Part shown: in pieces, positions 1-8,058 of the stretch
How the letters are laid out: each line of letters opens with the position of its first letter
How positions within the stretch are numbered: position 1 is the first letter of the stretch
Source: Bradyrhizobium murdochi
GTDB lineage: Bacteria > Pseudomonadota > Alphaproteobacteria > Rhizobiales > Xanthobacteraceae
Assembly (NCBI RefSeq): GCF_000472965.1
Contig: NZ_AXAU01000022.1
Location: 1 to 64,000, forward strand
Direction of reading: 5' to 3'
Length of the DNA stretch: 64,000 bases
Notes under the pieces: model-generated
Databases searched by the model: none
Seen by the model: the letters and a program-made list of their open reading frames with translations, nothing else
Told to the model about the DNA's origin: nothing
Translations under genes and position numbers: made by a program

Positions 1-34
1 CCGCGTCGGTGCCCTGCACTCAGGCGGCATAGCC

Positions 35-262
35 ATGCACGTCAACAAAGTTCATGCCGTCTTCACAATCGGTCGCGTCGCAAACGACCTCGGCGAAGAC
101 GAGGACTGGCTCTGGGACGTGGCCAACGGAATGGACACAGAGGACGGCGTTATCTGGGTTTATGGCATAGGTGACGACGGCGTCATGGCGTTCACCGACT
201 TCGGCATCGAGAACCTGATCGAGCTCATCAGGATACACAAGGAAAACCCCGAGCCCCAATAG
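35..262 (+). CDS. small conserved hypothetical protein (75 aa)
   Basis: This encodes a 75-residue acidic protein with no signal peptide or membrane segment. I do not recognise a named family. The C-terminal half (IWVYG, then FTDFGIENLIEL) is the most protein-like part. It recurs as a degraded copy on the opposite strand at about 3481-3590, where VWVYG and FTDFGIENLIEL are preserved. That second copy shows the reading frame has been under protein-level selection, so I accept the gene. It stands alone upstream of the fixA promoter region. Function is unknown. Confidence 0.6.
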   Translation: MHVNKVHAVFTIGRVANDLGEDEDWLWDVANGMDTEDGVIWVYGIGDDGVMAFTDFGIENLIELIRIHKENPEPQ

Positions 263-653
263 GTGATCCGCTCTCCGCGGCTTAGCTCGGATGGATACGC
301 TGCGCGATGCGGCGCCTGCGCTCGAAAGCGACCGCCATGTGCCTCGCGATCGCAGGCGCCGCAAGCTTATTGCGGCGCTGATGCGAAGCATAGTCCCGTG
401 CAAGTCGGCTCAGGGCTCCCGTGAGCGCAGCGGCCGCTGCGAAGACTCGGGATCGCGTATGGATCAACTCAAGCAAAGCGCATCTCGTCTTTGGGCCGCT
501 CTCCTTGATACAATTAACGGCAGATCACGCCGCGCCAACCTGGCTGTCGTAGTCACGACGAATGTCGCAATTCCGTCGGCGAACGTCAGGCTACAGTGAC
601 ATCAAGCATCCCAAAAGCCATTAAATTGCTGCCTGATTTTGAAAGTCGCGCAA
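263..653. other. intergenic region upstream of fixA
   Basis: No convincing gene is present; the open frames here have no recognisable protein features. Near 545-560 there is TGT-N10-ACG, a one-mismatch version of the NifA upstream activator TGT-N10-ACA. It lies about 95 bp before the -24 element of the fixA promoter, a sensible activator distance. Confidence 0.4.
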
Positions 654-669
654 TGGTACGACACTTGCT
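654..669 (+). promoter_or_regulatory. sigma-54 (RpoN) -24/-12 promoter of fixA
   Basis: The sequence TGGTACGACACTTGCT has GG at 655-656 and GC at 667-668 with exactly 10 bases between. It differs from the consensus TGGCACG-N4-TTGCT at one position. It lies 39 bp before the fixA ATG. NifA with RpoN is the known activator of fix genes in Bradyrhizobium. Confidence 0.85.
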
Positions 670-707
670 GTTCTCTTCGCCAGCCGTTGCAACGTCTGGA
701 GAAGCAC

Positions 708-1550
708 ATGCACAACGTCGTCTGCATCAAGCAGGTTCCCGACTCCGCGCAGATCCGCGTGCACCCCGTGACCAACACAATCATGCGTCAGGGCGTGCCC
801 ACCATCATTAATCCATACGACCTCTTCGCGCTCGAGGCCGCGTTGGAGCTGCGCGATAAGTTCGGCGGCGAGATCACCGTCCTTACAATGGGGCCGCCAT
901 CAGCCGAGGACTCATTACGCAAAGCGCTGACCTTTGGCGCCGATCGCGCCGTACTGCTCACCGACCGCTGCTTTGCGGGCGCTGATACGCTGGCAACGAC
1001 TTACGCGCTGGCAACCGCCATCCGCAAAATCGGCAAGGAGTATGGCCCGCCGGATCTCATCTTCACCGGTAAGCAGACCATCGACGGCGATACCGCGCAG
1101 GTTGGGCCCGGCGTCGCGAAGCGGCTCGGTGTGCTGCAGCTTACCTACGTCGCAAAGATCAGAGCCCTGGATCTCACCGCACGCACAATTGAAACGGAAC
1201 GGCGCTCCGAAGGTGGCGTCCAGGTGCTCCGCACCAGGCTGCCGTGTCTCATTACCATGCTGGAGGCAACCAACCAGATACGCCGCGGCGCCATGGCCGA
1301 CGCATTGCGTGCCGCCCGGGCGCCGATCGTGAAGTGGAGCGCGCAGGAGGCCGGTGTCGAGGACATCTCCAAATGCGGTCTCAAGGGCTCGCCGACCGTC
1401 GTCAAGCGTGTCTTCGCGCCGTCCGCGCGCGCTGAGAAGGCGGTGCTGGTAGAGGCCGGCGAGCAGCCGGCGCAAGCATTGATCGATGCCATCTTCAAGC
1501 ACCAGCCCAAGCTTGAAACCGACCTTGCGGCGCTAGCCCGCGATGCCTGA
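708..1550 (+). CDS. fixA: FixA, electron-transfer flavoprotein beta-type subunit
   Basis: FixA is the small subunit of the FixAB flavoprotein. With FixCX it bifurcates electrons from NADH to supply low-potential reductant to nitrogenase. The 280-residue product starts MHNVVCIKQVPDS and carries the ETF-beta features (GPPSAEDSLRKAL, then FTGKQTIDGDTAQVGP near residues 110-125). An in-frame start lies further upstream at 639, but it would overlap the sigma-54 promoter. The ATG at 708 follows a purine-rich TGGAG and matches the family N-terminus, so I chose it. It is followed within 12 bp by a fixB that is broken, so FixA from this locus probably has no local partner. In B. japonicum, fixA and fixBCX are known to lie in separate operons, so the arrangement here is unlike that strain. 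Confidence 0.9.
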   Translation: MHNVVCIKQVPDSAQIRVHPVTNTIMRQGVPTIINPYDLFALEAALELRDKFGGEITVLTMGPPSAEDSLRKALTFGADRAVLLTDRCFAGADTLATTYALATAIRKIGKEYGPPDLIFTGKQTIDGDTAQVGPGVAKRLGVLQLTYVAKIRALDLTARTIETERRSEGGVQVLRTRLPCLITMLEATNQIRRGAMADALRAARAPIVKWSAQEAGVEDISKCGLKGSPTVVKRVFAPSARAEKAVLVEAGEQPAQALIDAIFKHQPKLETDLAALARDA

Positions 1551-1561
1551 TCTCAAGGGTC

Positions 1562-2040
1562 TTGGCGATGAGCGATGTGATGAGAGCTCCCGTGTTGCCC
1601 GCGGAACGGCGCGCCGTCAAGAAGGCGCTGCCGGGACATTTCAGCGCTGACAAGCATGTCTGGGTCTTCATCGTACAGGAGCCCGGGCAGGTGCATCCAA
1701 TTTCCTGGAAGCTGACGGGCGCGGGCCGCAAGCTCGCCGAGAAGCGCAAGCTTGATCTCGCGGCGGTCGTGATCGGTCCGGAGGGCGACGCAGCGCCGCG
1801 GTCGAATTCTTCTCCTACGCCGAGACCTTGTCCATCTCGTCGCCGACAACATGCTCGCAGATTACCGTAACCAGTCCTACAGCATGGCGTTGACCGATCT
1901 TGTCAACACCCACAAGCCGGAACTCCTGCTGTTGCGAGCCACGATCTTGGGCCGTGAAGTCGCCGCCTCGAGCGGTCACTGCATTCACGCGAGCACGTCG
2001 CAGGCGAGCGCACGTTTTGAGGACATGCGCACTAAACAAA
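1562..2040 (+). pseudogene. fixB: fixB remnant (frameshifted, internally deleted)
   Basis: The N-terminal FixB sequence is clear: HVWVFIVQEPGQVHPISW is followed by LDLAAVVIGPEGD. Around 1795-1840 the frame shifts, and the protein resumes in another frame as DLVHLVADNMLADYRNQSY and LVNTHKPELLLL. Homology stops near 1970, and the next 70 bp run into fixC. A normal FixB is about 350-370 residues; here roughly 130 are represented and the C-terminal FAD-binding domain is absent. The locus therefore cannot make a functional ETF-alpha partner for FixA. A sequencing error could explain a single frameshift but not the missing half. Confidence 0.85.
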
Positions 2041-2050
2041 GGAGAGGCTC

Positions 2051-3352
2051 ATGATCGAAGAGAGGTTCGATGCCATCGTGGTTGGCGCAGGAATGGCCGG
2101 CAACGCGGCGGCGCTGACCATGGCCAAGCGTGGCATGAAGGTACTGCAGCTCGAGCGCGGCGAATATTCCGGATCAAAGAACGTGCAGGCTGCCATGCTC
2201 GATGCCGACATCCTGGAACAGCTGACCCCCGATTTCCGCGAGGACGCGCCGCTCGAGCGCCGCCTTGTCGAGCAGCGCTTTTGGTTAATGGATAGCCGCT
2301 CCCATATCGGGCTGCGATACCGCTTCAACCACTGCAACGATGAGCGACCGAACCGGTATATCGTTATCCGCGCGCTATTCGATAAATGGTTCTCGGGGAA
2401 GGTGAGGGAGGCCGGCGCCACCGTCTTGTACCAAACTACCGTTACGGAGCTGGCGCAGAACCGCCACGGCCGCGTCATTGGGGTGCGTACCGACCGCCAG
2501 GATGGCATAATCCACGCCGATGTAGTGGTGCTCGCCGAGGGCTTCAATGGCTTCCTCGGGACGCGTGCGGGCTGGCGCGAGCGGCCGAGGCCCGATCAAG
2601 TTGCGCTGCAGGTCAAGGAAATGCACCTTTTGCCGCGCGAGACCATCGAAGCCCGTTTCAACCTAAATCGCGACGAAGGGGTCGTGATCGAGGCCGCCGG
2701 CTCCATCTCTCGCGACATGACAGGCATTGGTTTCATCTATGCGAATAGGGAGTGCATCTCAGTCGGCATCGGCTGCCTCGTCTCCGATCTCCAGCGAACG
2801 GGCGAAACGCCTTACGGGCTACTCAATCGCTTCAAGCGTCATCCGTCAGTGGTGTCGCTAATCAACGGCTCAGAGCTTAAGGAATATTCCGCGCACCTCA
2901 TCCCGAAACGCGGCTACAGCACCATACCCCAGCTCTACGGCAAGGGCTGGGTGGTGGTTGGGGATGCCGCCGAACTCAATAATACTAGCCATCGCGGGCA
3001 TCTGAACGTTGCGATGATCTCTGGACGAATTGCCGCGGAAGCGATCTTTCGTGTGAAGTCGCGCGGCGGTCGCAGCACCTCGAATAGTTTTTCACTGTAC
3101 AAGAAGATGTTGCATGAGTTGTATGAGGATCTGAAGAAGTACAAGTATATGCCGGCGCTGATGCACACGCAGCCGGACAACTTTCTCCTCACCCATCCCC
3201 AGCTCGTCTCGAAGGCGATCCTGAACTTCGCGCGCACTGGTGGCAGGCCAAAGGCGGGGGAGCAGAAGTCGGACTCAAAACCCTTTGGCGATGTGTGGTC
3301 ATGGACCGGACTCTTCGGCGATGGGTTCCGCTTGCCGCGCGCCTGGCGCTGA
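2051..3352 (+). CDS. fixC: FixC, ETF-quinone oxidoreductase-like flavoprotein
   Basis: FixC is the membrane-associated FAD protein that passes electrons from FixAB to quinone. The 433-residue product has an N-terminal dinucleotide fold (VVGAGMAGNAAA, residues about 9-20) and the FAD-ribityl motif GDAAELNN near residue 300. It ends in the typical LFGDGFRLPRAWR tail, so it is full length. An AAAGGAGAGG ribosome site lies just before the ATG. The motif after GDAA reads NTSHRGHLN instead of the usual form with HREGSN, suggesting drift in the FAD site. No fixX ferredoxin follows. With fixB broken next door, this may be an unneeded second copy that is beginning to decay. Confidence 0.88.
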   Translation: MIEERFDAIVVGAGMAGNAAALTMAKRGMKVLQLERGEYSGSKNVQAAMLDADILEQLTPDFREDAPLERRLVEQRFWLMDSRSHIGLRYRFNHCNDERPNRYIVIRALFDKWFSGKVREAGATVLYQTTVTELAQNRHGRVIGVRTDRQDGIIHADVVVLAEGFNGFLGTRAGWRERPRPDQVALQVKEMHLLPRETIEARFNLNRDEGVVIEAAGSISRDMTGIGFIYANRECISVGIGCLVSDLQRTGETPYGLLNRFKRHPSVVSLINGSELKEYSAHLIPKRGYSTIPQLYGKGWVVVGDAAELNNTSHRGHLNVAMISGRIAAEAIFRVKSRGGRSTSNSFSLYKKMLHELYEDLKKYKYMPALMHTQPDNFLLTHPQLVSKAILNFARTGGRPKAGEQKSDSKPFGDVWSWTGLFGDGFRLPRAWR

Positions 3353-3480
3353 ATCAGCACTGGCTCAAGCGAAAACATGGACGCCAGAAACATGAACTTC
3401 GAGCATTCGGTGGTACGCTATCCGGCGTAGGCCGCAGGCTGATTGGATTAATCGGGCGACCAGCGCCAGCCAAGTCGGAT

Positions 3481-3590
3481 CTTCTTTGTGCATCCGGACG
3501 AGCTCGATCAGGTTTTCGATTCCGAAGTCGGTGAAGTCCAGGGCGCTGTGTTCGCCGGCGCCATAGACCCAGACGACGCCGTCCTCGGGA
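3481..3590 (-). pseudogene. fragment of a second copy of the 75-aa gene
   Basis: Read on the minus strand this stretch gives EDGVVWVYGAG and then FTDFGIENLIELVRMHKEDP. This closely matches the C-terminal 40 residues of the gene at 35-262. A TGA lies three codons upstream of the homology, so there is no start and no N-terminus. It is a truncated paralogue, not a gene. Confidence 0.65.
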
Positions 3591-3598
3591 TTTGGTCA

Positions 3599-3712
3599 CT
3601 CCGGCCCCTGAAACCGGGAGGCCTGTTTAGGAAATAGTCTCGCAAACGCTTTCTCCGCATATTGATCGACCGAAACGATGATCGCTTGGACATGCTGGTG
3701 GCAGGCGTCGAA
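3599..3712 (-). pseudogene. remnant of a small conserved rhizobial protein
   Basis: The minus strand encodes FDACHQHVQAIIVSVDQYAEKA. After a one-base frameshift it continues as RDYFLNRPPGFRG. I associate this pattern with a short hypothetical protein common in Bradyrhizobium, from memory rather than search. The frameshift and lack of a start mark it as broken. It sits directly next to the remnant at 3481-3590, so the two may derive from one duplicated segment. Confidence 0.45.
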
Positions 3713-4017
3713 GCGCGGCCGGGTACTCCTGGTACGCCGGCGCCGCGACAAGCTATGGATGTTTCCTGGCGGGCGCCGGCGCGGCCGCGAAACAGCGGAG
3801 CAGAGCCTCTGGCGCGAGATCAAGGCTCTACGCGGTATGTCGCGTCGCAGGATTTAGCCAGCGCGAGGCGGCGAGTTGTCGTGGGTTTTCGTGTGCAACG
3901 TCGTGTTCGCAACATGTTGGCGGATACTGAGCAAATGCGGCTTTGGCTTTCGGGGAGAAAGAACGCGCGGCGCTTCGTTTTGCATCCAGCTGCCCGTGCG
4001 CGGAAGCATCAGGCGAT

Positions 4018-4033
4018 TGGCCCGGCTTTTGCT
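4018..4033 (+). promoter_or_regulatory. sigma-54 promoter of the M16 peptidase pair
   Basis: TGGCCCGGCTTTTGCT has GG at 4019-4020 and GC at 4031-4032 with 10 bases between. It mismatches TGGCACG-N4-TTGCT at one base. It lies 87 bp before the peptidase ATG. A one-mismatch NifA site (CGT-N10-ACA) is at 3899-3914, about 105 bp upstream of the -24 element. Confidence 0.7.
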
Positions 4034-4120
4034 CCTTGTTTGCCAACGGCGTGCGTCTCTCTGCTTTGTCAGAATCGTGCGCTGCAGAATGTGGATCTCT
4101 ATGCGACCAAAGGCGATGCC

Positions 4121-5596
4121 ATGAAGAATTGGAGTTCGGTGACAACCAGGGTGCTAGGCACGGCAACTATTGCAATGGCCTTGATGACGCCCACCGCGCT
4201 GGCGGTCGAACACAAAGTCGAATACAAAAAGGATAATAGCAGCAATCCCAGGCTTCGAGACGTTCCTGAAAACAGGAGCGTCCTAGCCCAGATCGCAGTC
4301 GCTTCGGAGCGACCTGCAAGCTTCACGCTTGCGAACGGCCTGCAAGTGGTAGTGATCCCCGATCACCGCACGCCCGTCGTAACGCAGATGATCTGGTATA
4401 AGGTCGGTTCCGCCGACGAAACGCCGGGCAAGTCGGGGCTTGCGCATTTCCTCGAACACCTAATGTTCAAGGGCACGGCCAACCATCCGGCGGGTGCCTT
4501 CTCCCAGACCTTGCTGCGCGTTGGCGGCGACGAGAACGCCTTCACCTCGACCGACTACACTAGCTATTACCAACGCGTGCCGCGCGAGCAGCTGACGAAG
4601 ATCATGGAATTCGAGGCCGACCGCATGACCGGTCTCGTTCTCCAAGATGAGAACGTGCTGTCCGAGCGCGATGTTGTGCTCGAAGAATTCAACATGCGCG
4701 TCGCCAACAATCCCGATGCGCGGCTCACCGAGCAGATGATGGCGGCGCTTTACCTCAACCACCCCTACGGCCGCCCCATTATCGGCTGGCGCCAGGAGCT
4801 CGAGAAGCTCGACCGCGTGGACGCGCTCGCCTTCTATAAGCGCTTCTACGCTCCGAATAACGCGATCCTGATCATCGCCGGCGACGTCAATCCCAATGAA
4901 ATCCGCCCGATGGTGGAGAATAATTTTGGCGACATTCCCGCACAGCCTTCAATCTCTGCAAAACGCCTGCGGCCACAGGAGCCGACGGCGGCGGCCCCGC
5001 GCACGGTGACATTGTCCGATCCGCGCGTCGAGCAGCCGACCCTGCACCGCTATTATCTCGTGCCGTCGGCTTCAACTGCGACCGCCGGCAAGAGTCCTGC
5101 GCTGGACGTGCTCGCGCAATTGATGGGCGGCGGTGCCAACTCCTATCTCTATCGTTCGCTGGCGATCGACAAGCAGCTAGCCATCAGCACCGGCGCGAGG
5201 TACGAGGGCACCTCGCTCGATTCCTCGCAATTCATGATTTGGGCCACGCCGAAGCCCGGCGTCGAGTTCTCTCAGCTCGAGGACGCCATCGGCAAGGTGA
5301 TCGCCGATCTCGCGCAGAACCCCGCGCGCGCCGAGGACCTTGAACGCGTCAAGACCCAGCTGATCGCAAGGGCGATCTACTCGCAGGACAATCAGGTAAT
5401 GCTTGCGGTCCGGTATGGCGGCGCGCTCACCACGGGGCTCAGCGTCGACGACATCCGGAGCTGGCCGGATCGCATCCGCGCCGTCACCGCCGAGCAGGTG
5501 CGCGAGGCGGCGCAGAAATGGCTCGACAAGAAACGTTCGGTGACCGGTTACTTGATCAAGGATGTTGCGCCCAAAAGCGAGGAGAAGCGCTCGTGA
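4121..5596 (+). CDS. secreted M16-family zinc metallopeptidase
   Basis: This 491-residue protein has a signal peptide (hydrophobic run TATIAMALMTPTALA, residues about 14-28). An M16 catalytic domain follows, with the inverted zinc motif HFLEH (His109, Glu112, His113). The distal glutamate is in VVLEEFN about 76 residues later, the spacing known for M16 enzymes. The C-terminal half is the second M16 domain. Long in-frame sequence exists upstream of 4121, but it lacks protein character and would cover the sigma-54 promoter. The stop codon overlaps the start of the next gene, a non-catalytic M16 partner, so the two probably form a periplasmic heterodimer as in other bacterial M16B pairs. The promoter suggests expression with nitrogen fixation. 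The substrate is unknown. Confidence 0.88.
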   Translation: MKNWSSVTTRVLGTATIAMALMTPTALAVEHKVEYKKDNSSNPRLRDVPENRSVLAQIAVASERPASFTLANGLQVVVIPDHRTPVVTQMIWYKVGSADETPGKSGLAHFLEHLMFKGTANHPAGAFSQTLLRVGGDENAFTSTDYTSYYQRVPREQLTKIMEFEADRMTGLVLQDENVLSERDVVLEEFNMRVANNPDARLTEQMMAALYLNHPYGRPIIGWRQELEKLDRVDALAFYKRFYAPNNAILIIAGDVNPNEIRPMVENNFGDIPAQPSISAKRLRPQEPTAAAPRTVTLSDPRVEQPTLHRYYLVPSASTATAGKSPALDVLAQLMGGGANSYLYRSLAIDKQLAISTGARYEGTSLDSSQFMIWATPKPGVEFSQLEDAIGKVIADLAQNPARAEDLERVKTQLIARAIYSQDNQVMLAVRYGGALTTGLSVDDIRSWPDRIRAVTAEQVREAAQKWLDKKRSVTGYLIKDVAPKSEEKRS

Positions 5597-7023
5597 CCAA
5601 TTTTCTGACACGGCGTTCGGTTCTGATCGGCGGCAGTGCGCTCGCGCTGACGACGATGCTCGCTTCCCGGCCGTCGCAGGCCGCAATCAAGATCCAGCGC
5701 CTAGTCTCGCCCGGCGGCATCGAAGCCTGGTTCGTGCAGGACGCCACCGTCCCGCTGATCGCGATGGAATATGCCTTCGGCGGCGGCGCCACCCAGGACC
5801 CCGCCGACAAGCCCGGCGTCGGTCACCTGGTCGCCGGCCTGCTCGACGAGGGCTCTGGCGACCTCGATTCCAAGTCCTTTCACGAGCGGCTTGACAGTCG
5901 CGCCATTGAGCTGAGCTTTCATTCGACCCGCGACCAGTTCGGCGGCTCCTTGCGCATGCTCAAGGACAACAAGGACGATGCCTTCGACCTGCTGCGGATG
6001 GCGCTGACCTCGCCGCATTTCGACGGGCCGGACGTCGAGCGGATCCGCGCGCACGTGCTCTCGAGCTTGCAGCGCGAGTCCACCGACCCGAGCTCGCTCG
6101 CCAATCGCAAGTTCCTCGAGGTGGCGTTCGACGGCCATCCTTACGGGCGGCGTTCTCATGGTACGCTGGACAGCGTCCCGAAAATCGACATAGCCGATCT
6201 CAAGGACTATGTCCGCCGAGTGATCGCGAAGGACACGCTCAAGATCGCCGTCGTCGGCGATGTCGATCCGGAGGCCCTCGGCAAATTGCTCGACAAGACC
6301 TTTGGCAGCCTGCCGGCCAAGGCGGAGTTGACACAGGTAGCCGATGTGGTCGCGGCAAAGCCGCCGCAGCTCGTTGTCGTTCCGCTCGACGTGCCGCAGA
6401 CGGTCGTGACATTCGGCGGCCGCGGCGTCCGCCGCAGCGAGCCGGATTTCATGGCGGCCTATGTCGTCAACCACATCCTCGGCGGCGGCGGTCTGTCATC
6501 GCGGCTGTTCCGCGAAGTCCGCGAGAAGCGCGGGCTCGCCTATTCCGTCCATGAGACGCTCTTGTGGATGGATCATTCCGCCCTGTTCGTCGGCAATACC
6601 GGCACCCGCGCCGATCGCGCGGGCGAGACCGTGGAGGAGGTCGAAAAGCAGGTCCGTCGCATGGCTGAGGAAGGCCCGACCGAACAGGAACTCGATGATG
6701 CCAAGTCGTACCTGAAGGGCTCGCAGATGCTGGCGCTCGATACCTCGTCAAAGCTTGCGCGGGCGCTGCTGCAGTATCAGCTCGACAAGCTGCCGATCGA
6801 CTATATTGAAAAGCACAACGCGCTCGTCGATGCGGTGACGCTGGAGGATGCCAAGAAGGCGGCGCAGCGGCTGTGGGGCCAGGGTTTGCTCACTGTCATC
6901 GTCGGCCGCTCCCCACTGGCCGCAGCCCAGTCGACCACCGCGCCATCGGGCGCGACGCCGCCGCCAGCGGCAGGGCAGCCAGGCGCCACGCCATCCGCCG
7001 CAACGCCGGCAACACCCAATTAG
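5593..7023 (+). CDS. M16-family non-catalytic partner subunit
   Basis: The 476-residue product starts at a GTG overlapping the upstream TGA (GTGA), implying translational coupling. Its N-terminus TRRSVLIGGSALALTT is twin-arginine-like and ends in a signal cleavage region (RPSQAA). The zinc motif is replaced by HLVAGLLDEG, so it cannot bind the metal in the usual way. The C-terminal domain keeps GGGGLSSRLFREVREKRGLAY, the substrate-binding segment of M16B partner subunits. The last 40 residues are rich in Pro, Ala and Thr and look disordered. In this family a catalytic and a non-catalytic chain assemble into one active peptidase. Confidence 0.85.
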   Translation: MTNFLTRRSVLIGGSALALTTMLASRPSQAAIKIQRLVSPGGIEAWFVQDATVPLIAMEYAFGGGATQDPADKPGVGHLVAGLLDEGSGDLDSKSFHERLDSRAIELSFHSTRDQFGGSLRMLKDNKDDAFDLLRMALTSPHFDGPDVERIRAHVLSSLQRESTDPSSLANRKFLEVAFDGHPYGRRSHGTLDSVPKIDIADLKDYVRRVIAKDTLKIAVVGDVDPEALGKLLDKTFGSLPAKAELTQVADVVAAKPPQLVVVPLDVPQTVVTFGGRGVRRSEPDFMAAYVVNHILGGGGLSSRLFREVREKRGLAYSVHETLLWMDHSALFVGNTGTRADRAGETVEEVEKQVRRMAEEGPTEQELDDAKSYLKGSQMLALDTSSKLARALLQYQLDKLPIDYIEKHNALVDAVTLEDAKKAAQRLWGQGLLTVIVGRSPLAAAQSTTAPSGATPPPAAGQPGATPSAATPATPN

Positions 7024-8058
7024 CTTTGTGTTCGTGAGGTGACTTTCGGTACGCTAAGGACAAGCTGTCCTACAGCCGTTATTTGCGGACGCCCGACCTG
7101 CCTACATCAAGGTGCGGCCTCACGAAAGTCCGTCACTGCAGTCGCTCCTGCTGAATGCTGTTGCCACTCCGCTACGTGTCGAACACCAAGGCCGAGACTG
7201 CCGCTGACGGTCGCATCGAATGCGGCCCTCCCGGGTCACCGGCGAACCGCGCCCGCGACACCGAATGGAGCTAGCGACATTGGCCGCTATAGCGAGCTAT
7301 TCAAGTTTCGGTGACGATTGGGCAGTTGCCATGGCGCCGCTAACAAGGATCTTCGTTGGTTCGATCCATCTGGCCGCGCACTCCAATCCCGCTCCCCCCG
7401 TCGCGCCGTTGCGGCAAGTGAAGCTAAAAAGATGTTTAGCCCAACTTTTCGCAGAAATTGGTCAATGTCCTTATTCGGGAGCTGTTTGGCCGCTCTGCTG
7501 AACTGCTGGAGTGGTATGATCGGGCATTTTGTCATCGTCGCCTGAACGGGAAGCGAAGCGGAGCGAACCGCTACGAATATGTTTGCCAGTTCAGCTGCCA
7601 TCACAACACTGCGCTCGGCATTGTTGGCATGGCCACGTGGCTCTTCAATAAGCAGGCGAGGTTGAGAGAGTTGGCCGAGCTGAAAAAGAAGCTCCATGAT
7701 CTTAAACCCTCTCACCTGAACACCAGTTAGCGCACCTTACACTTCAATGTCATAGAGCATGAAGTTTTTCTCATTTCGGCTCTGGATCAAGCGACCATAG
7801 CGGGAGCGCCCATCACAACGGCGATGACTACACTGTGATCATTCTGGTGGTGCCGGAAATCACAACTGATCATGTGTAAGAACTAGATCGAATACAGCCA
7901 TTTTAATCTCGTCGTCGAGCCGCACCTTTCGTCAATGAAGTAGTCCGGCCGTACTCCCGCCCTGCCAGCAACGAATGCTGGCAGGGGCACCGAAGACAAG
8001 GAGAACGCGATGTCACAGAAGCTCGACGCTTCGCCCGGTCAGCGGTTCGGACCGCCGG
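7024..8058. other. gene-poor stretch with one short ORF
   Basis: I see no recognisable gene in this kilobase. Near its end, an ATG at 8010 with a very good AAGGAGAACGCG ribosome site opens a 49-codon frame (MSQKLDASPGQRFG...) to 8159. Most of it runs antisense through the 3' end of the MFS gene. It looks like the start of a gene that lost its body. I cannot name the original protein. Confidence 0.4.

Noticed and set aside
291..599. 102-codon plus-strand open frame before fixA
   Set aside because: Arg/Ser-rich composition, no domain or ribosome site, and it runs through the probable fixA regulatory region.
3353..3480. Possible fixX after fixC
   Set aside because: No frame contains the cysteine-rich ferredoxin motifs or the FixX C-terminus.
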